From: Alligator mississippiensis | Taxonomy: Eukaryota; Chordata; Crocodylia; Alligatoridae | Direction of reading: 5' to 3' | Length of the DNA: 64,000 bases | Assembly: GCF_030867095.1 (NCBI RefSeq) | Contig: NC_081824.1 | Coordinates: forward strand, 51,494,882 to 51,558,881 | Part shown: positions 48,116 to 60,790 of the stretch, piece after piece | How the letters are laid out: the number at the start of each line of letters is the position of its first letter | Numbering within the stretch: the first letter of the stretch is position 1 | Notes under the pieces: generated by a model | Told to the model about the DNA's origin: nothing | Databases searched by the model: none | What the model saw: only the letters and a program-made list of their open reading frames with translations | Position numbers and translations under genes: made by a program

Positions 48116-48597
48116 AGTTTATAGAGTCTGTGGAGACTGTTGTCCCCCTGGAACCAAATCAAATGTGAGAATTTATTTTAGAAGTCTTGAAAACTGTTTT
48201 TCCAAAATTAATATTTTTTCTCCAGTAAATTACCTATGAAATCTACTTTTCTGAAGAGCTGTTGTATCAGATAAAATGCTGAATTCAGTCTTTTGAATAG
48301 TGAAGCAGAGGAATTTTCTTTTTCTAAGTATAAATATCCATAATATAGCATTAAATAATCCTTTTTATCTACCCCCCCCCCAAAGCCCCCCTCCCCCCAA
48401 AAACATCTCTTTTGTCTTTTGAGGGAGAATAATCTTGGCACATGTAGAGCATTATTCTTTCTTGTAAGTGAAATTAAGTGCATCTTACACTAGGAGCACC
48501 ATGCTAAGACTTCTGATCACATTCAGCCTTAAATATTGTTTTAAGTGTGCAAGAAATAATGAATGATTTTTTTTTTTTCTTTTGACTACCACCACAG
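48116..48597 (+). other. PRIM2 intron 3, last part
   Basis: Ends in a strong poly-pyrimidine tract (48567-48583, T-rich) and the acceptor ACCACAG at 48591-48597. Otherwise nothing recognised. Confidence 0.6.
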
Positions 48598-48718
48598 TGA
48601 GGATCTCAGACGCTGGTTCATTCAACAAGAAATGGACCTCTTCCGATACCGGTTCAATGAGCTCTCTGATTCTTTGGTTCAACAATTCCTGGAATATGTT
48701 AACTTGTTATATGAACCT
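48598..48718 (+). CDS. PRIM2: PRIM2 coding exon 4
   Basis: The exon starts with the last base of the split Ser codon and reads EDLRRWFIQQEMDLFRYRFN, then ELSDSLVQQFLEYVNLLYEP, before a GTAAGT donor at 48719. Human PRIM2 has EELRRWFIQQEMDLLRFRF here. The first half is strongly conserved and the second half diverges, as in other vertebrates. It ends on a codon boundary. It completes residues 113-152 of the protein; the next exon (starting ISDEEK in human) is not seen in the window. Confidence 0.95.
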
Positions 48719-50827
48719 GTAAGTATGGTACTTTGAGGAGTTTTGGTTGTTTTTCATTTTATAGGTTCAGGAAACTTTTCTTTGAGGTATATTGAAATGT
48801 TTACACAGTAGAAGTTATGAACACTTGTACAGAGGAAAAAAATTCTTTCAAAACTTGAGAGTGGGAAATATGTGCAACAAAAATTATAGCAGCTTATGCA
48901 GCATTATTTTGTGTTTGATTAATTCCAAGTAAAATGGCATTTTGAACATTTTGCTTCATTTATAAAAAAATGCGTTTCTATTCATGAGAGAACAACATAC
49001 ACAAAAGTCTTATGGAAGCTTGAAATAAGAGTTACAATTTTACAGTAGTTATGGCTCTGGAAAGGTGGCTACGGTTTCCATATAGAACTGTGTATACTAA
49101 GTGCAGTGAAATGTAGATGCTCATATTAGACTTACCTTACTGATTGTTATAAATATACATTAAAATGTAGTATCAAACTGAAGATGTTTAAAGAGAAACT
49201 AGATTTGTATTCTTTTGATTCCTTCCCCCCACCCCCACGTCCTTCTGCCCAGGGGATAGAAAGCGATTGCCAGCAAGCTATGAGATGCTTACTGTCATTT
49301 GCACACATGATCCTAATATAAGATGTGCTGTGAGGCCTCTAGAATATATCATATTAAGTGCATTAATAATATGTTAATCACACACAGGCAATTTTACCCC
49401 ACAGGATAAAATGGCAACCAGCCACAAAAATGTCATTTGTTCACTATGGAACATCTTTGTGGCTGGTGCTTATACTGTTTTAAATTTAAATGTGTGGCAT
49501 GCTCCCTCCACCAACCCACTGTGCTCTGCTATCCCTTACCTTTGCTGGTGGCAGCCCTGTTCCAGGACAGGGCTGTTTGCAAACCTCCCTGTTGGCTCAA
49601 TGCTGGGCAGGCTGTTATGGAGCCAGGTGCTCTCTCTCTTTCTTTATAATGCCACTTGGAGCCTAACCTACGTTAATTTAATGTTGTTTTGTTTGAGATG
49701 TTATGTATTTGAGGGGAAAAATAAATCCACTCTAAAGTGACATGTTTTACTTGGGCAGACAAGGTTCCTTGGGTGAATTTGATATCTTTTATTAGACCAA
49801 CCCAAATGGTTGGAGATACTTGGAGCATTTGTGCATATTGCATAAAACAAAAATTATACAAAAGTTTTCCTTGTGGGAACATGGCATTTGTGTGGTGTTT
49901 TGGCTTTTTAAGTAATCATCCTAAGGAAAAGGAATGTAAGTTCTGAAACTGGTGTTGATAACACAGAAATGAATTTTCTAGTAAGCTTTAATTGTTTTTA
50001 ACTATTTTTTTTATTAACTTCTGTGAACTTGTATAATGTGGAGGAAGGTACTTTATATAATCTTATGTGTAAAGCCTTATTTCAGAATTACAACACAAGC
50101 TGTCAAAGTTCTGGATTCAGAGTATCTTACAATTTGGGGTGCTTGAAACTAATATTGAAGATGCATAAATATGCATCTAAACTGCATTTCTGTATTTTTT
50201 TTTCAGTAAAATAACTATGAGCAGAAGTTAAGTGTCTGTTTCTTTGATCTATCGCACCTAATTCTTCCTCATTAGGGAAAATTTGCATGCCTGTAGTCAG
50301 AACCTCATTCTTGATGAGTTCGTGGTAAGCTTCTTCCCTTCTAGGTGGACTTCTGGGTTGAGCAAACTGGGCAAATAAGGATGCATGTCAGGATTAATTT
50401 AATATTAAAAAATTGCATAATACTGCTATATCAATGATCTTGGCTGCAGTTCTACTGTGGTGGAGTGTGAAAAAAACTTCTTTCTGAGAAGCTGGTTTTT
50501 TTTTTTAATATTTTTGGTTTTGCTTTGTTTAGCTGGTAGAAGTGTATAGTTTTAGCCTTGTGGATTCCTGTGGCTTTATTGACAAAATGGTTTGTTTCAG
50601 CTTTATCCTGTTTAGTGGATTTCATTATATAACATCACCTAATTGGTTCTTCAGCCAAGAATAAGGAGAATTGATTAAGTAGTTTTGAGCTACAAGTTAT
50701 TTAATTAACCTCATTAACCTCATGGGGCCACTGTAAGTAGCAGCAAGATGATAAAGTAGCACTCAGCGAATCATGAATCGTATGTTTACTCTTCTTGTAT
50801 AGGGATACCATCTTGATTACTTTAATG
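48719..50827 (+). other. PRIM2 intron 4, first part
   Basis: Mostly AT-rich and unassigned. At 49745-49935 a segment containing GATATCTTTTATTAGACCAA is a dispersed sauropsid repeat as far as I recall; its class, perhaps Penelope-like, is uncertain. Confidence 0.4.
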
Positions 50828-51383
50828 CAGGGGTGTCAAACTGATCTTGCCAGTGTGGTGTGGGCCCATAGCCCCACTGTGCCCCTAGCAAGCTGAAGCA
50901 CGTGCTCCAGGACCTGCACTGCACGTGGTGCCCATTCCTGCTCGTCTGGGATGTGTTCCATGCTCTGGCTGGGCCAGGACACATGCTGCATATGGTGTCT
51001 GCCCCCACTGGTCCAGGATGGTGGCACCTATTCTGGCTAGTATGGAAAGTGTGCTGCATGTGGCATTTGTCAGGGAACTTTACGCAGCACAGATCCTGGA
51101 CTAGATGGAGTGGGTGCAACGTGCAGTGCAGTGCAGTGAAGTCCTGGGGTGGTGGGGGTGTGTGTTATTTCCAGTGCAGATCCTGGACTGGCTGGAATGG
51201 GCAGCTCATGCAACATGGTCCCGAGCTACGTGCAGTATGCATCCTGGAGCAGCTGGAATGGGTATCATGTGGGTCTAGTTTGGCACAGGGCATGTGAGTA
51301 AACTGTGAGACCCAGGCCCAGGACTGATTAAGAGGGCTCTGCAGGCTAGATCAGACTTGTGAGCTGTATCTCTTGCATCCCTT
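50828..51383. mobile_element. hAT-type element (556 bp)
   Basis: Starts CAGGGGTGTCAAACTG, a classic hAT MITE terminus; the right end is degraded (GCATCCCTT). Flanks CTTTAATG (50820-50827) and CTGTAATG (51384-51391) form an 8-bp duplication with one mismatch. The interior repeats TGGTCCAGGATG and CTGGACTGG-type words. Confidence 0.65.
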
Positions 51384-51673
51384 CTGTAATGGTATGCCAT
51401 ATGTATATAGAAAGCAAAAATTTGCTTAAAAAAAAAAGGTGCTTTATTGCTTTAAAATGGTGTTCTGAAACCTTAGTGTCCTTAGCTTCTCTGAGTCCAT
51501 CTAATTAAAAAGAACTGAATTGTCAGGAATGCAATAAGTATCATTGCAACCTTTAAAAAACTTACAGATTGCAGGACTTGGTTTTCATGGGGTACTCTAA
51601 TTATCATGTTATCTGCTTGAAAGGAAACACAGCAGTACAAAAGCAGTCCCGGAAGTTCCTGTAGTGTATAAGG

Positions 51674-51997
51674 CAGTGTTTCTCAACCTGTGGTATGCAT
51701 ACCCCTGGGGGTATGTGAGACATGGGCAGGGGGTATGCAAGTGCTGCACTTTGGTCTTTGCCTGCTTGGGCCAGAAGTTCTGGCTGCCGTGCCTCCCACT
51801 GTGTCTGGTGCGCTGGGGCTTTCACTCCCCAGTGTCAGTATCTGGGGGACAGGGAGGGAGGCCCCACACTGCGGTGGAAAAAGTGGGACTCTGTTTGTGG
51901 CAGCGAAACCGGAAGTGCCATAGTGGGACTTCCAGTTTTGCTTTCGCTACGTCGATCGGCATGGGGGATGAAAGGTACCAGAGGTTGAGAACCACTG
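51674..51997. mobile_element. hAT-type element (324 bp)
   Basis: Ends CAGTGTTTCTCAACCTGTGG and GAGGTTGAGAACCACTG. Flanked by GTATAAGG (51666-51673) and GTGTAAGG (51998-52005), an 8-bp duplication with one mismatch. Non-autonomous. Confidence 0.85.
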
Positions 51998-52039
51998 GTG
52001 TAAGGGATGGATACAAATGGTAAAGAGGCCAACTAGGCA

Positions 52040-52350
52040 GGGAAGCTTTTCTTGACTTATTGCTCACAAAAGGGAGGAAATGGTTCAGAAAGTGAAGGTA
52101 GAAGATGATAGGGGACCATGAAATTATAGTTGAAGATCATAAGGGGAGGAAAGGAGAGCAGCAGGATAGGGACACTGGACTTCAGAAAAGAAGACTAACG
52201 AACTCGGGGAACAGGTGGGCAGGATTCTCTAGGAGACCGCTATGAAGGGAAAAGGAATCCAGGACAGCTGTCTGTACTATAAGGAGGCTGTATTAAAGGC
52301 ATAGGTGCAAGCTATCTTGATGTGACAGAAAAATGGAAAGTGACTCCAAG
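52040..52350 (+). mobile_element. CR1 LINE linker-region fragment
   Basis: GGGGACCATGAAATTATAGT, and further on TGATGTGACAGAAAAA, match the stretch between CR1 endonuclease and RT. The right half aligns by eye with the CR1 at 63725 (shared words CTGTATT, AAAGG, GGTGCA and TGATGTGACAGAAAAA). Old and frameshifted. Confidence 0.5.
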
Positions 52351-54058
52351 TAATACTTTACAGATACTTTCTCCTCTCAAAATATAATGTAAAAATACAT
52401 TTTGAAATTTTGTTTTTAAGTTTGGTTTTTAAATCTTTGGGGAAGTGATGCATGAAAAGTTAACTGGCTGGCACAAAATTTCATTTTGAAGGAAAATGGG
52501 TCAATCTCATTTATTTAGTTATTTGTTCTCTTCCACCCCCTTATCCCCCCCCAACAGATCATTATAGATGATTCTACAAGTTGCTGCCTCCAGACTCAAG
52601 CATGTATCCTGAACAATGCCTCTGTTGTAGTTGAGAGTTTATTTGGTTACATTTATGTTTTTGCTGTCAGAGTAACTTTGCTTGATACATTTTTCTTCTG
52701 ACAACAAAGACCATCTTTTCTGGTAGTTTAATCCAGGTTTAATGGGATGGCGTTGGTAGATTGGGAAGGGGTACCTGTTGTACAATCCTGGCTTTATATG
52801 TTAGCGAACAAGAAATACTTGTATGTAAAATAGAAAGCAAATTCTTATTTAACGGGGGGAAATAAACCTTTAAAATTATTTTAATCTATTGGATACTTTA
52901 TCTAAAATGGTAATTGAGGAAAATCTCAATTTTAAATGCTTTCCATTCCAGAAGCATTCAGTGCATTTTTTTTCCCTTTTCCTCCTATCATACTGTGGTG
53001 TCTATCTTGTATTTTGTCCCTGAGAAGCTTTTCTTTTTTCCAAAGGTTAATGCTAATAGAATGTATATAAATAATTAAACGTTTCAAATGGGCTTTGTAA
53101 TTTTCAACTCTCAAAAATATGTTACAGAATTTACATGCAAAGTCAGCTACAAGAGGAGCACAGCTAGTCCTGAAGCAACACTTAAGAGAAGTAAATACTG
53201 ACATTTATGGTGACAGGGCCCATCAAAGGGAATATGCAAACACAGGTGTGCAGTTGTGAGATTTGCATTTAATTTAGGAGATTAAAGCATTAAATTTTAC
53301 TAGAAATGAGCAATTACAGCTGATGATGGTGCCTGACAGTTTCTGGCAGAAAAAGAAACTAAAATAGATTTAAAGATATTTAAATGGGAAATGGTGAATA
53401 TTCATTTTTTTTGCTTTGTGTGATTAACAATTTAGTATTTTCAAATTAAGATTTGTATTTTTACATCTGAGGGAAATGTTTGTCTCAAAACAAGTGTCAT
53501 ACTGTGTGAGGCAGTTGTATAAAACAGCATACTATTTTACAGATAAATGACATGTTCTGTTCTCTTTTGACTGTTGAGGTACTTCTGTCCTGAAGTAGGA
53601 GCTGGTCACTCTAGCATATTATGTTGTTGTTAAGGCCATAGGGATCTTGCTAGTGCTGTTTCTAAAAATCTATCTTTTGGGGTAGCAGAAAGTATGAATT
53701 CACTTATGAAGGCAAGACAGTGACTGTTGCACTATCTTGTTATTGCAGCTGTTGTGTATAAAGTATAGCTACTGTAACCTGGGAGTAGAATTTTTTTGGT
53801 TAATCTTTCGTGTTGGATACTTATTAAAGATGATACTGTGCAGCAGTATTCCTGAGCTTTGTTTTGCTTATTATAGTGTTTTTATGGCAGGCAAGGATTC
53901 TGAAACTTGTATAGCGTTTCATAGACTGCCTCCTTTCACTGTCATAGTACTGACATCGGCTAATTTTTTTCCAACAGGGAAATCATTTAATGCATCTTTT
54001 TTTAGTCTTCAGAAACAAGGGCAAACTACCACATGGTTATCTAGATCTCTGCAGGCCA
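52351..54058 (+). other. PRIM2 intron 4, AT-rich, nothing recognised
   Basis: No exon, RNA or transposon is supported; see the rejected pseudo-exon at 53128. Confidence 0.4.
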
Positions 54059-54061
54059 CTA

Positions 54062-54360
54062 GGGGCATTTATACACGTACCTTTATCATGCTGCAACGTA
54101 CCTTTGATTAATCGAGTCTGCTCTGCATGGAAGCTGACATGCCCGGCGCTGTGTCATGCACATTTGTATAAACGGTGGCACATCAGTGTTTGGAAAATGG
54201 CAGTGGTGCACTTTTGAACTAAAACACCTTTGTGTTGATATGCTGCCACCATTTTCTCAGAACTGGTGCACATTTTGCCGTTTATACAAATGCACACGAT
54301 GCAGCGCCAGGGTCTTTCAAAAGTGCTTGGCACTGCATTGCACACAGGTATAAAAATGCC
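54062..54360. mobile_element. Palindromic MITE with CTA flanks
   Basis: Outer ends GGGGCATTTATACACGT and ACAGGTATAAAAATGCC are inverted. CTA stands on both sides (54059-54061 and 54361-54363), compatible with the 3-bp duplication of PIF/Harbinger elements. A second inverted pair lies inside (TGCACATTTGTATAAACGG and CCGTTTATACAAATGCAC), so the whole element can fold back. Confidence 0.7.
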
Positions 54361-54363
54361 CTA

Positions 54364-54600
54364 GAGGCATCTCGGGAACTGCTCCAATTAAAGTAGCTGC
54401 TGCGTCATGTGTATTCAGCATCCTGCATTCCAAAATGGTGATGGGGGCAGTTTTTAACTAAAGTTTGTTCAATGAGCTTTAGTTAAAGTGCCTTTGTTGC
54501 CATTTTGCGGCGTGGGGATGCTGAATACATGAGATGCTGAGGCTGCTAGAGCATGCTAATTAGCATTTTTCAGCAGACTTGATTAATTGGGTCTGCTTTG
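54364..54600. mobile_element. Second palindromic MITE, adjacent
   Basis: Nested inverted words: CATGTGTATTCAGCATCC and GGATGCTGAATACATG; CAAAATGG and CCATTTTG; TTTTTAACTAAAG and CTTTAGTTAAAG. The centre is at about 54465. Exact ends and target duplication are not resolved. Confidence 0.55.
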
Positions 54601-56739
54601 ACGTATTGTAAATTTTTGCCTCCCTGCGCTATTTTTGCCTCCCTGCTGCTGATGGCTGAGGGGGGCCTGCTGCTTGCTGCTGACCAATGGGGAGGCAAAA
54701 ACAGTGTCATATTTAAAACTGCTGTTTTTGCTTTCCCGCTGAACAGGAGCAAGCTGTGAGTGGGACCCTTCCACCAATCAAAGGTGGGTGGGAATATGGT
54801 AACTGCAAGATGAAAGGAGCTGCAGCACAGCCCGCTTCTGCTGTGAATTTGGTAGGGCCCTATCCATAATGCATGGTTACTGATCATTCCCATCCCAGGT
54901 CAGTGCTTCTGGAACTTGACTCGTGAGGCATTCATTAATTGGGGCAATAATAAGTATGAGAGCATAACAATTCCATGTACATTTAAATCTTTCCCCCAAC
55001 TCCATGTATTGCTTTCCTTGGATTGCATGTTCTTTGATGCTACGTATGCATGCATAATTGAACTAACTACTTAATCTTGTTTGGGGCTTCTGAGTATCCT
55101 GTAAAACAGATAAGAAATGAAATTAGCTTCTCTAAGAATCTGATTGTCTTAATGCGGTCAGAGTATATCTTCCTTTCTCTCTCTTTTTTCATGTAAAAGT
55201 TCACTGTACAGACTTTATTGTTTTGTAATTAGCAATTGCTAATTGCTGTTTGATTCTTTGATTTAGTTACATTAATACTTTTAGCTTTCTCAGCAATGGT
55301 TTTGTAAGAAATATGCTGAATTGGAGCTTGAAACAGCTTGCATACAAGTAGTTATTAGCATTTGAAATGACATTTTTGGTTCTTTTACAACAAAAATTCA
55401 TTGTTATTTGCTTATCCACAGAGGAAATTTTCCTTTTACATATATCCCTTGTATAGTGAAATCTGAGCAAACCTTTATTTGATATTATTAGATATCTGGC
55501 TCTTCCTTTCATCTGTCTCTACTTTTCATCTTTAGTGTCTTCAATTTCTATAACTCCCCAAAAGATTCATTAACAGCTCATGTTCTTGCTTCTGTCCCCA
55601 GCATGTGCACCATTTTGTTCTTAAGCGCTGTGATACTGCTTTTGGCCAGGAATATTTTTCTCATTTATTGATGCTTATCTCTTCACTCTGCTTATTTGCA
55701 ACTACTCTTTCTTTTAAAATCCTCTTCTTTTTGCAGTAATTCAACTTTTTAAAAGAAAACTAAAAAAATAAAATAAGAGGTGATTTTTATCTCTCTTCCT
55801 GCTTTGAAGACTCCTGTCTGCCCCACTGATTTTTGCAGTCTTGTATTTATTTTGGTGTTCTTACCCTTCACTGAAAAGGACAGAGACAGACAACATATGT
55901 ATGATGACCTCATGTTTTAGTGCAACTGCTTTATCTTTTCTTGTTTGTCACTAAATTAATCAGTCATTGCTTGCTTCTACTACTCTGTTTGCATCTTGGA
56001 ACCCTTTTAATTGCCTTAAGCATTCCACTGGAGCTGTTCTTGTCAAATTGTCTAATCATCTGGTTGTAGATTTAATCTCAAGGCCTTTTCTTTTTCTCCC
56101 TGTCTTTATGGCTTTTAAATCATTTTATCATATTTCTTTTACATTATTCTCTTTAGGCTTTCAAAGTTTTTTTTGTTTTTTGTTTTGTTTTTTTTAGGGG
56201 GCCGCCTTTCATTTTTCCACTTCCTGTGAAGTACCTTTTTTTTCTTAATGCTTTCTTGAACAAAAAGAATTTTCTCTCTTTCTTAATGCTTTCTCAAACA
56301 AAAAGCATAAATGTACAGCCTACTTCAGTTGTCATCTGTAATCTGGTGACTTGCAGATCTTCCTGTCCCCTCTTTAATTTTCTTTTTTTTTCATTTTTAA
56401 TTCTGTATTCCAATCTATTTTGATGACTTTCCATCTTGGATGTCATTTTCATTAGCTTACATTTAACATGGTCTTGTTTACTCTGTCACTGTTAATAATA
56501 CAATATTCAGCTCTGCAATTCAGGATTCTTCTTTATTTATATCTTTAAACTGTGGCCAAGATATAGGTTTAAATAGCCTGGGTGAGCTAATAACAGAAGA
56601 CTCAAAGGTGGGCTGTTCAACAGCTATTTTGCTTCTGCTGTCACAAAAAAAATAAGCTGCAACTGGATGGCTAGCAAAAATTACACAAAAAGAAAGAAAG
56701 GCTGCAGGTCATGATGACTAGAGAGGGTTAGGAGCTTTT
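54601..56739 (+). other. PRIM2 intron 4, T-rich stretch
   Basis: 55500-56520 is markedly pyrimidine-rich on the plus strand with no recognisable family. The rest is AT-rich. No gene. Confidence 0.4.
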
Positions 56740-57060
56740 GACTAATTTGAATGAATCGGTTAGCACAAGCTGTATGAAGAAGAGTTGTGAGAACTAGGCT
56801 TGTTTAGCTTGGAGAGAAAGCGACTAAGGGGGAGACAAACTAGTGATCTTCAAATACATGGAAGGCTGCAATAAATAGGGAGAACAATTGTTCTCCCTTG
56901 TTTCAGAGGGTATGACATAATTTAGATTAGATATTGGGAAAAACTTCCTTACTGTTAGAACACTGAGGCAGGGTAGTAGACTGCCTAGGGTAGTTGTGGA
57001 CTCTCCATTGTAGGTTTTTAAGAAGAGACTGGACAGGCATTGGGTGAGGATGATTTAGGA
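56740..57060 (+). mobile_element. Old CR1/L3-like LINE 3' fragment
   Basis: GGCTTGTTTAGCTTGGAGAG, ACTAGTGATCTTCAAATACA and GATATTGGGAAAAACTTCCT follow the order of the CR1/L3 RT C-terminus and 3' end. Too decayed for an open frame. Cut on the right by a hAT insertion. Confidence 0.6.
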
Positions 57061-57515
57061 CAGAGCTGCTTAAGTGGTTGCCATTGGGCTGCATGAAGCC
57101 CACAGGGAGTTAAGCTGCAGTCTCCAGGCTCTCACCTGGCCACTGTTTCTCCTCTTGTTTTGGCTGCAGTAGCAGTTTGGGGCTTTGGGCTTCCCTTCTG
57201 GCTTCTGTTTTGTGATCCTGTCCCAGGGGTGATATGGTACTTGGAAGCCTAAGGCTGGTGAATTGAGGGGAGTAGGAGCTGCCTCCATGTATGTGCGGTG
57301 TGGGGAAGGGGACGTGGGAGGGAGCTGCTTCCATGTATGCGCGGTGGGAGCGGCAGGCAGGAGCTCCCACCATGTGTGGGGTGGGGGGAGGAGCGGGGCT
57401 GCTTGAACATGCTATGTAGTCCCAGGGTGGGGGGTCCTTGACTCTCACTAGTGCAGCCTGTGTGGGCATGCCCTTTTGGTGCCACCACTGGCCACTGAGA
57501 AGTTGGATAACCCTG
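57061..57515. mobile_element. hAT-type element in the old CR1
   Basis: Starts CAGAGCTGCTTAAGTGGTTG and ends AGAAGTTGGATAACCCTG, imperfect inverted ends. Flanks ATTTAGGA (57053-57060) and ATTTAGAA (57516-57523) form an 8-bp duplication with one mismatch. The GC-rich interior gives chance frames on the minus strand. Confidence 0.75.
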
Positions 57516-57569
57516 ATTTAGAAGTAGCAATGCCTGGAATATGTGAAGAGCAACAGCTGGAAAGCCCAG

Positions 57570-58575
57570 GAGATGCATAGGAATCTTATTAGAAAGCTAA
57601 AGAAACATTCTAGATGAAATTACTAAAGAGTGGATACATAAGCAGTTAGATCACTGTGCTTAGGGAGTGGTCATCATTGAATCAATTGGAAATGCTCCCC
57701 CAGTGATCTTTCTCAGATTGGTCTTTTATTAAAGATTTGGCAGATAGGATTGACTGCATGGTTAGCAAACTGTGCACATGACATCAAGCTAGGTAGAATT
57801 GCAGAGGCATTGCAGGCTAAGGTTAGTATTTAGAATGACTTTGATTCATTTTGGACCACTTCTCCAGTTTATCATTTAAGGAAAAGTGTAAAGTCCTGCA
57901 CTTGATCACATGCACAGATTGGGGAATGACTGACTAGGCTGCAGTACTGCAGAAAAGAATTTGAGGGCGTTATAGAGTTCCGTAAGTTGTATATGAACCA
58001 CCAGTGTGCTTTTGTTGCAAAAAAGGCAAATACCATTATTGGGTTTTTTGTTGTTTTTTTTTTTTTTTTTAAATGAGTGTTGCCTGCAAGTCAAAGGAGT
58101 TGATCTTTCCACTCTCTTCAGCACCACTGAGGCCTCTCTCTGGCTACTATGTTGAGTTTGGACACCACACTTCCAGATGTGGATAAATTGAAAAGAGTCC
58201 AGTGAAGAACAGCAAAAATGATTAGAACTCTAAGAAATATGATTTATGAGAAAATGGTGGATGATCTGAAACTACTAGTTTGGAGAAGAGTGGACTGAAG
58301 GAGAGATTTGATTAGTTTTAGAATTCCTGATGAGTGCCTATAAAAAAGATAATGATAGGCTATTCTCTGTTGCTGCAATGAACAGGGCAAGGAGCAACAG
58401 TCTTAAATTGCAACAAGAGAAATTTAGGTGGGCTATCGGAGAGAACTTGCTTACTATGACGGTGATTAAGCATCAGAATGGCTTATCTAGACAGGTTTAG
58501 AATCTCCATCTTTGGAAGGATTTTAAGAACAGGTTTAGACTGGGATGGTTTAGACAGAGATAATGCTGCCTTGAA
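57570..58575 (+). mobile_element. Old CR1 LINE RT fragment
   Basis: The sequence passes through GACATCAAGCTAGGTAGAAT (from the FADD-x-KL-G region), then AGTGTAAAGTCCTGCACTTG, TTGGACACCACACTTCCAGA and AGAGTCCAGTGAAGAACAGC, in the correct CR1 order. No frame is kept. A poly-T run lies at about 58048-58070. Confidence 0.65.
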
Positions 58576-59018
58576 CTACTAGCCCTATTTTTTTCTGTTA
58601 TTTTGTTCTGGCCATGAAGCCCACTTTTGAAAATCCCTCCAGTAGTTTCTTCCCGTTCACCCACCTTATAAGTTTTAGTGTATTTTTTTATTTTTCAAAA
58701 TTTGGCCTGATATTAACCTCTTCCTTATATTCCATCTCTGAATTGTTCAGTAACTTTCACAAGATGCAATTAGTCTTTGGGTTAACCTTGTACATCTTTA
58801 TCCCAAACAACGCCTTTTCTGAGCTTGCTAATTGAGCCCAGACTATTTTCTACTGTAGTGCCTATGGGAAATTAGCTGATTTGAAGGTGTAACTGGGAAC
58901 AAGTAATTTCCAGTGATGGGGGAGGACAAAGCTTGTTCTAATTCAAATTTATACTATCATGCTATTGTTAGTCAGCACTTTGATCATTGATCTTATATGT
59001 TGTTTCCTGTTCTGGGGT

Positions 59019-59307
59019 CAGTGGTTCTCAACTTCTTTAGATTCAAGGCACTCCTTGGAAAATGCCAGCTCTTAGTTCTTAGCTTTTGTTCAGTTTTAAC
59101 TATAGAAAAATAATAGCAATTCTTTTGCAAGAACTCAGAAAGACCCCAACAGGACAGAATATTTTTGATGCTATGGACTTCTTTTTGAAATCTTTGGGTT
59201 TATCTTGTGAATTGTGTAGGTGTTTGCAAATCTAGTAGTGCTAATATTGTGTAACATCTATGGTACCCTTAAAAGGACCTTGTGCTGATTTGTGTTTAGA
59301 ATTGCTG
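59019..59307. mobile_element. hAT-type element, decayed
   Basis: The left end CAGTGGTTCTCAACTTCTTT is typical. The right end GTTTAGAATTGCTG is an imperfect complement. The expected 8-bp duplication is not visible, so boundaries rest on the ends only. Confidence 0.5.
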
Positions 59308-60480
59308 ATCTAGATTGTGAGTTTGTTAAGACAGGCATGGTTTCTTTTCTCTGTGGATGTCCCCAGAAACAAAATTAATTCGTTTCTCCCTCTTCCCCTG
59401 TCCCCTGCCCATGGATTGTCTTGTCTTGTTGTTCACCTTTCTTTTAGCTCAGGATCTGGTTATAAAGTAAGGTTTCAGGCTAACACAAGTTATTCATTAT
59501 TATGTCTTTCCTAACTTCAGTCAAATTCATATACATTTTTATTTAGAGGCAACTATTTTTTTTGGTAGAAAAATCATTTAGATTGTTAAAACCTTGTTTT
59601 GCTGTTGATATTGATTATTTTATTACAGGATTTTGTATTCTCTTAGGGGAAGAATAACAGGTGCCTGGAATAGTCAGCTGGAGGAGCTAATGTTCTGTAG
59701 AGCAACTGCCAGCAGCTGGCATGTTACGCAGAGTAGAAGGAAAGAATAAAATGCATTGGCGGGGTTCACTTCCCCCCTCCTCCCCCCCCGATAACTTTGT
59801 TTCAGTTTAAAAGAAAAACTTTAGAAGGTTTAAGTTACACAAATGAGACAGTTCTTTAATTTCTAGTTCTGTGATCAAAGAATTTATGAGAGAACACATT
59901 TCTGCATATTCTTGAAGACTTATCTATGCATTGGGGTGGTTTATATAAATATTTGTAATTTAGCACTGCAAGTATGTAAGTATATTATGTCTGTCTTTGG
60001 AAAGAATACCCTTATGAAATTTCTAAAACCAAAGTCAGAGTAATGGAAGAGTAACTAGGTTTTGCTAAAGAGTTAGAAGTGAGGTGATACTGGATTTTTT
60101 AACTTACCTAATTACTAAAGGATCATGTTCCTATTAAACCCTTTATCCATTTTGATTCCAGGTGTGTAATGTATTCTAATTGCAGTCTTGTAACTTCACA
60201 TTGTAGATGTGTCAAGCAAAAATTTCTGCTTCATCCACTTATGGTGCCAAGGTATTATTTTAGTTGGTGGAAACTTAAGGTAGAAAGTTGCATTTAATCA
60301 TAACCATAGCTTCAGCTTGCATTTATCACAGCAGCATTTAATTTCTTTTTCTGCTGCTTGGAATTTTGTAATTTGCTCTGCTAAAACATTGTGCTTGTCT
60401 GGTAGCCTAGAGCAAAGATCAGAATCTGTTACTTTTTACTTCAGAAATAGCACCAGATTTGCTGAGATATGCTTGAAACC

Positions 60481-60513
60481 AAATGAGAGAACAGGCATTT
60501 ATGGCAAATTTGA
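60481..60513. repeat. 33-bp sequence repeated exactly at 63316-63348
   Basis: AAATGAGAGAACAGGCATTT followed by ATGGCAAATTTGA is identical at both sites, 2.8 kb apart, in direct orientation. The flanks are unrelated. Not part of a recognised transposon. Confidence 0.8.
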
Positions 60514-60790
60514 AAGAATGCATGCCATCATAGATTTAATTGGAAGCATAAAAAGAAATGCGCTATAAACAAAAAGAGCCATAAAAGGAGGATATTTTTT
60601 TTTAAACACGTTCTGTTAAACAAACAATGGAACAGTAAAATACAACATTATCACACTAATATATTAAAATAGGTTGTATTCACTTTGCAGAGTACTTCAT
60701 TTCAAAGGGAGTAATCAACTTCTCCTTAAACTAACTCTGGCTTCTGAAACATGAATAATAAAGTGAAACAAAACATTTCAACTGTATATG

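Larger units (their letters stand above)
58576..60790 (+). other. PRIM2 intron 4, AT-rich stretch
   Basis: Besides the hAT-like element at 59019 and the short repeat at 60481, nothing is recognisable. Confidence 0.4.

Noticed and set aside
53128..53190. Exon-like segment between TTACAG and GTAAAT
   Set aside because: The 21-codon translation does not match the next PRIM2 segment expected after YEP, and the donor is weak.
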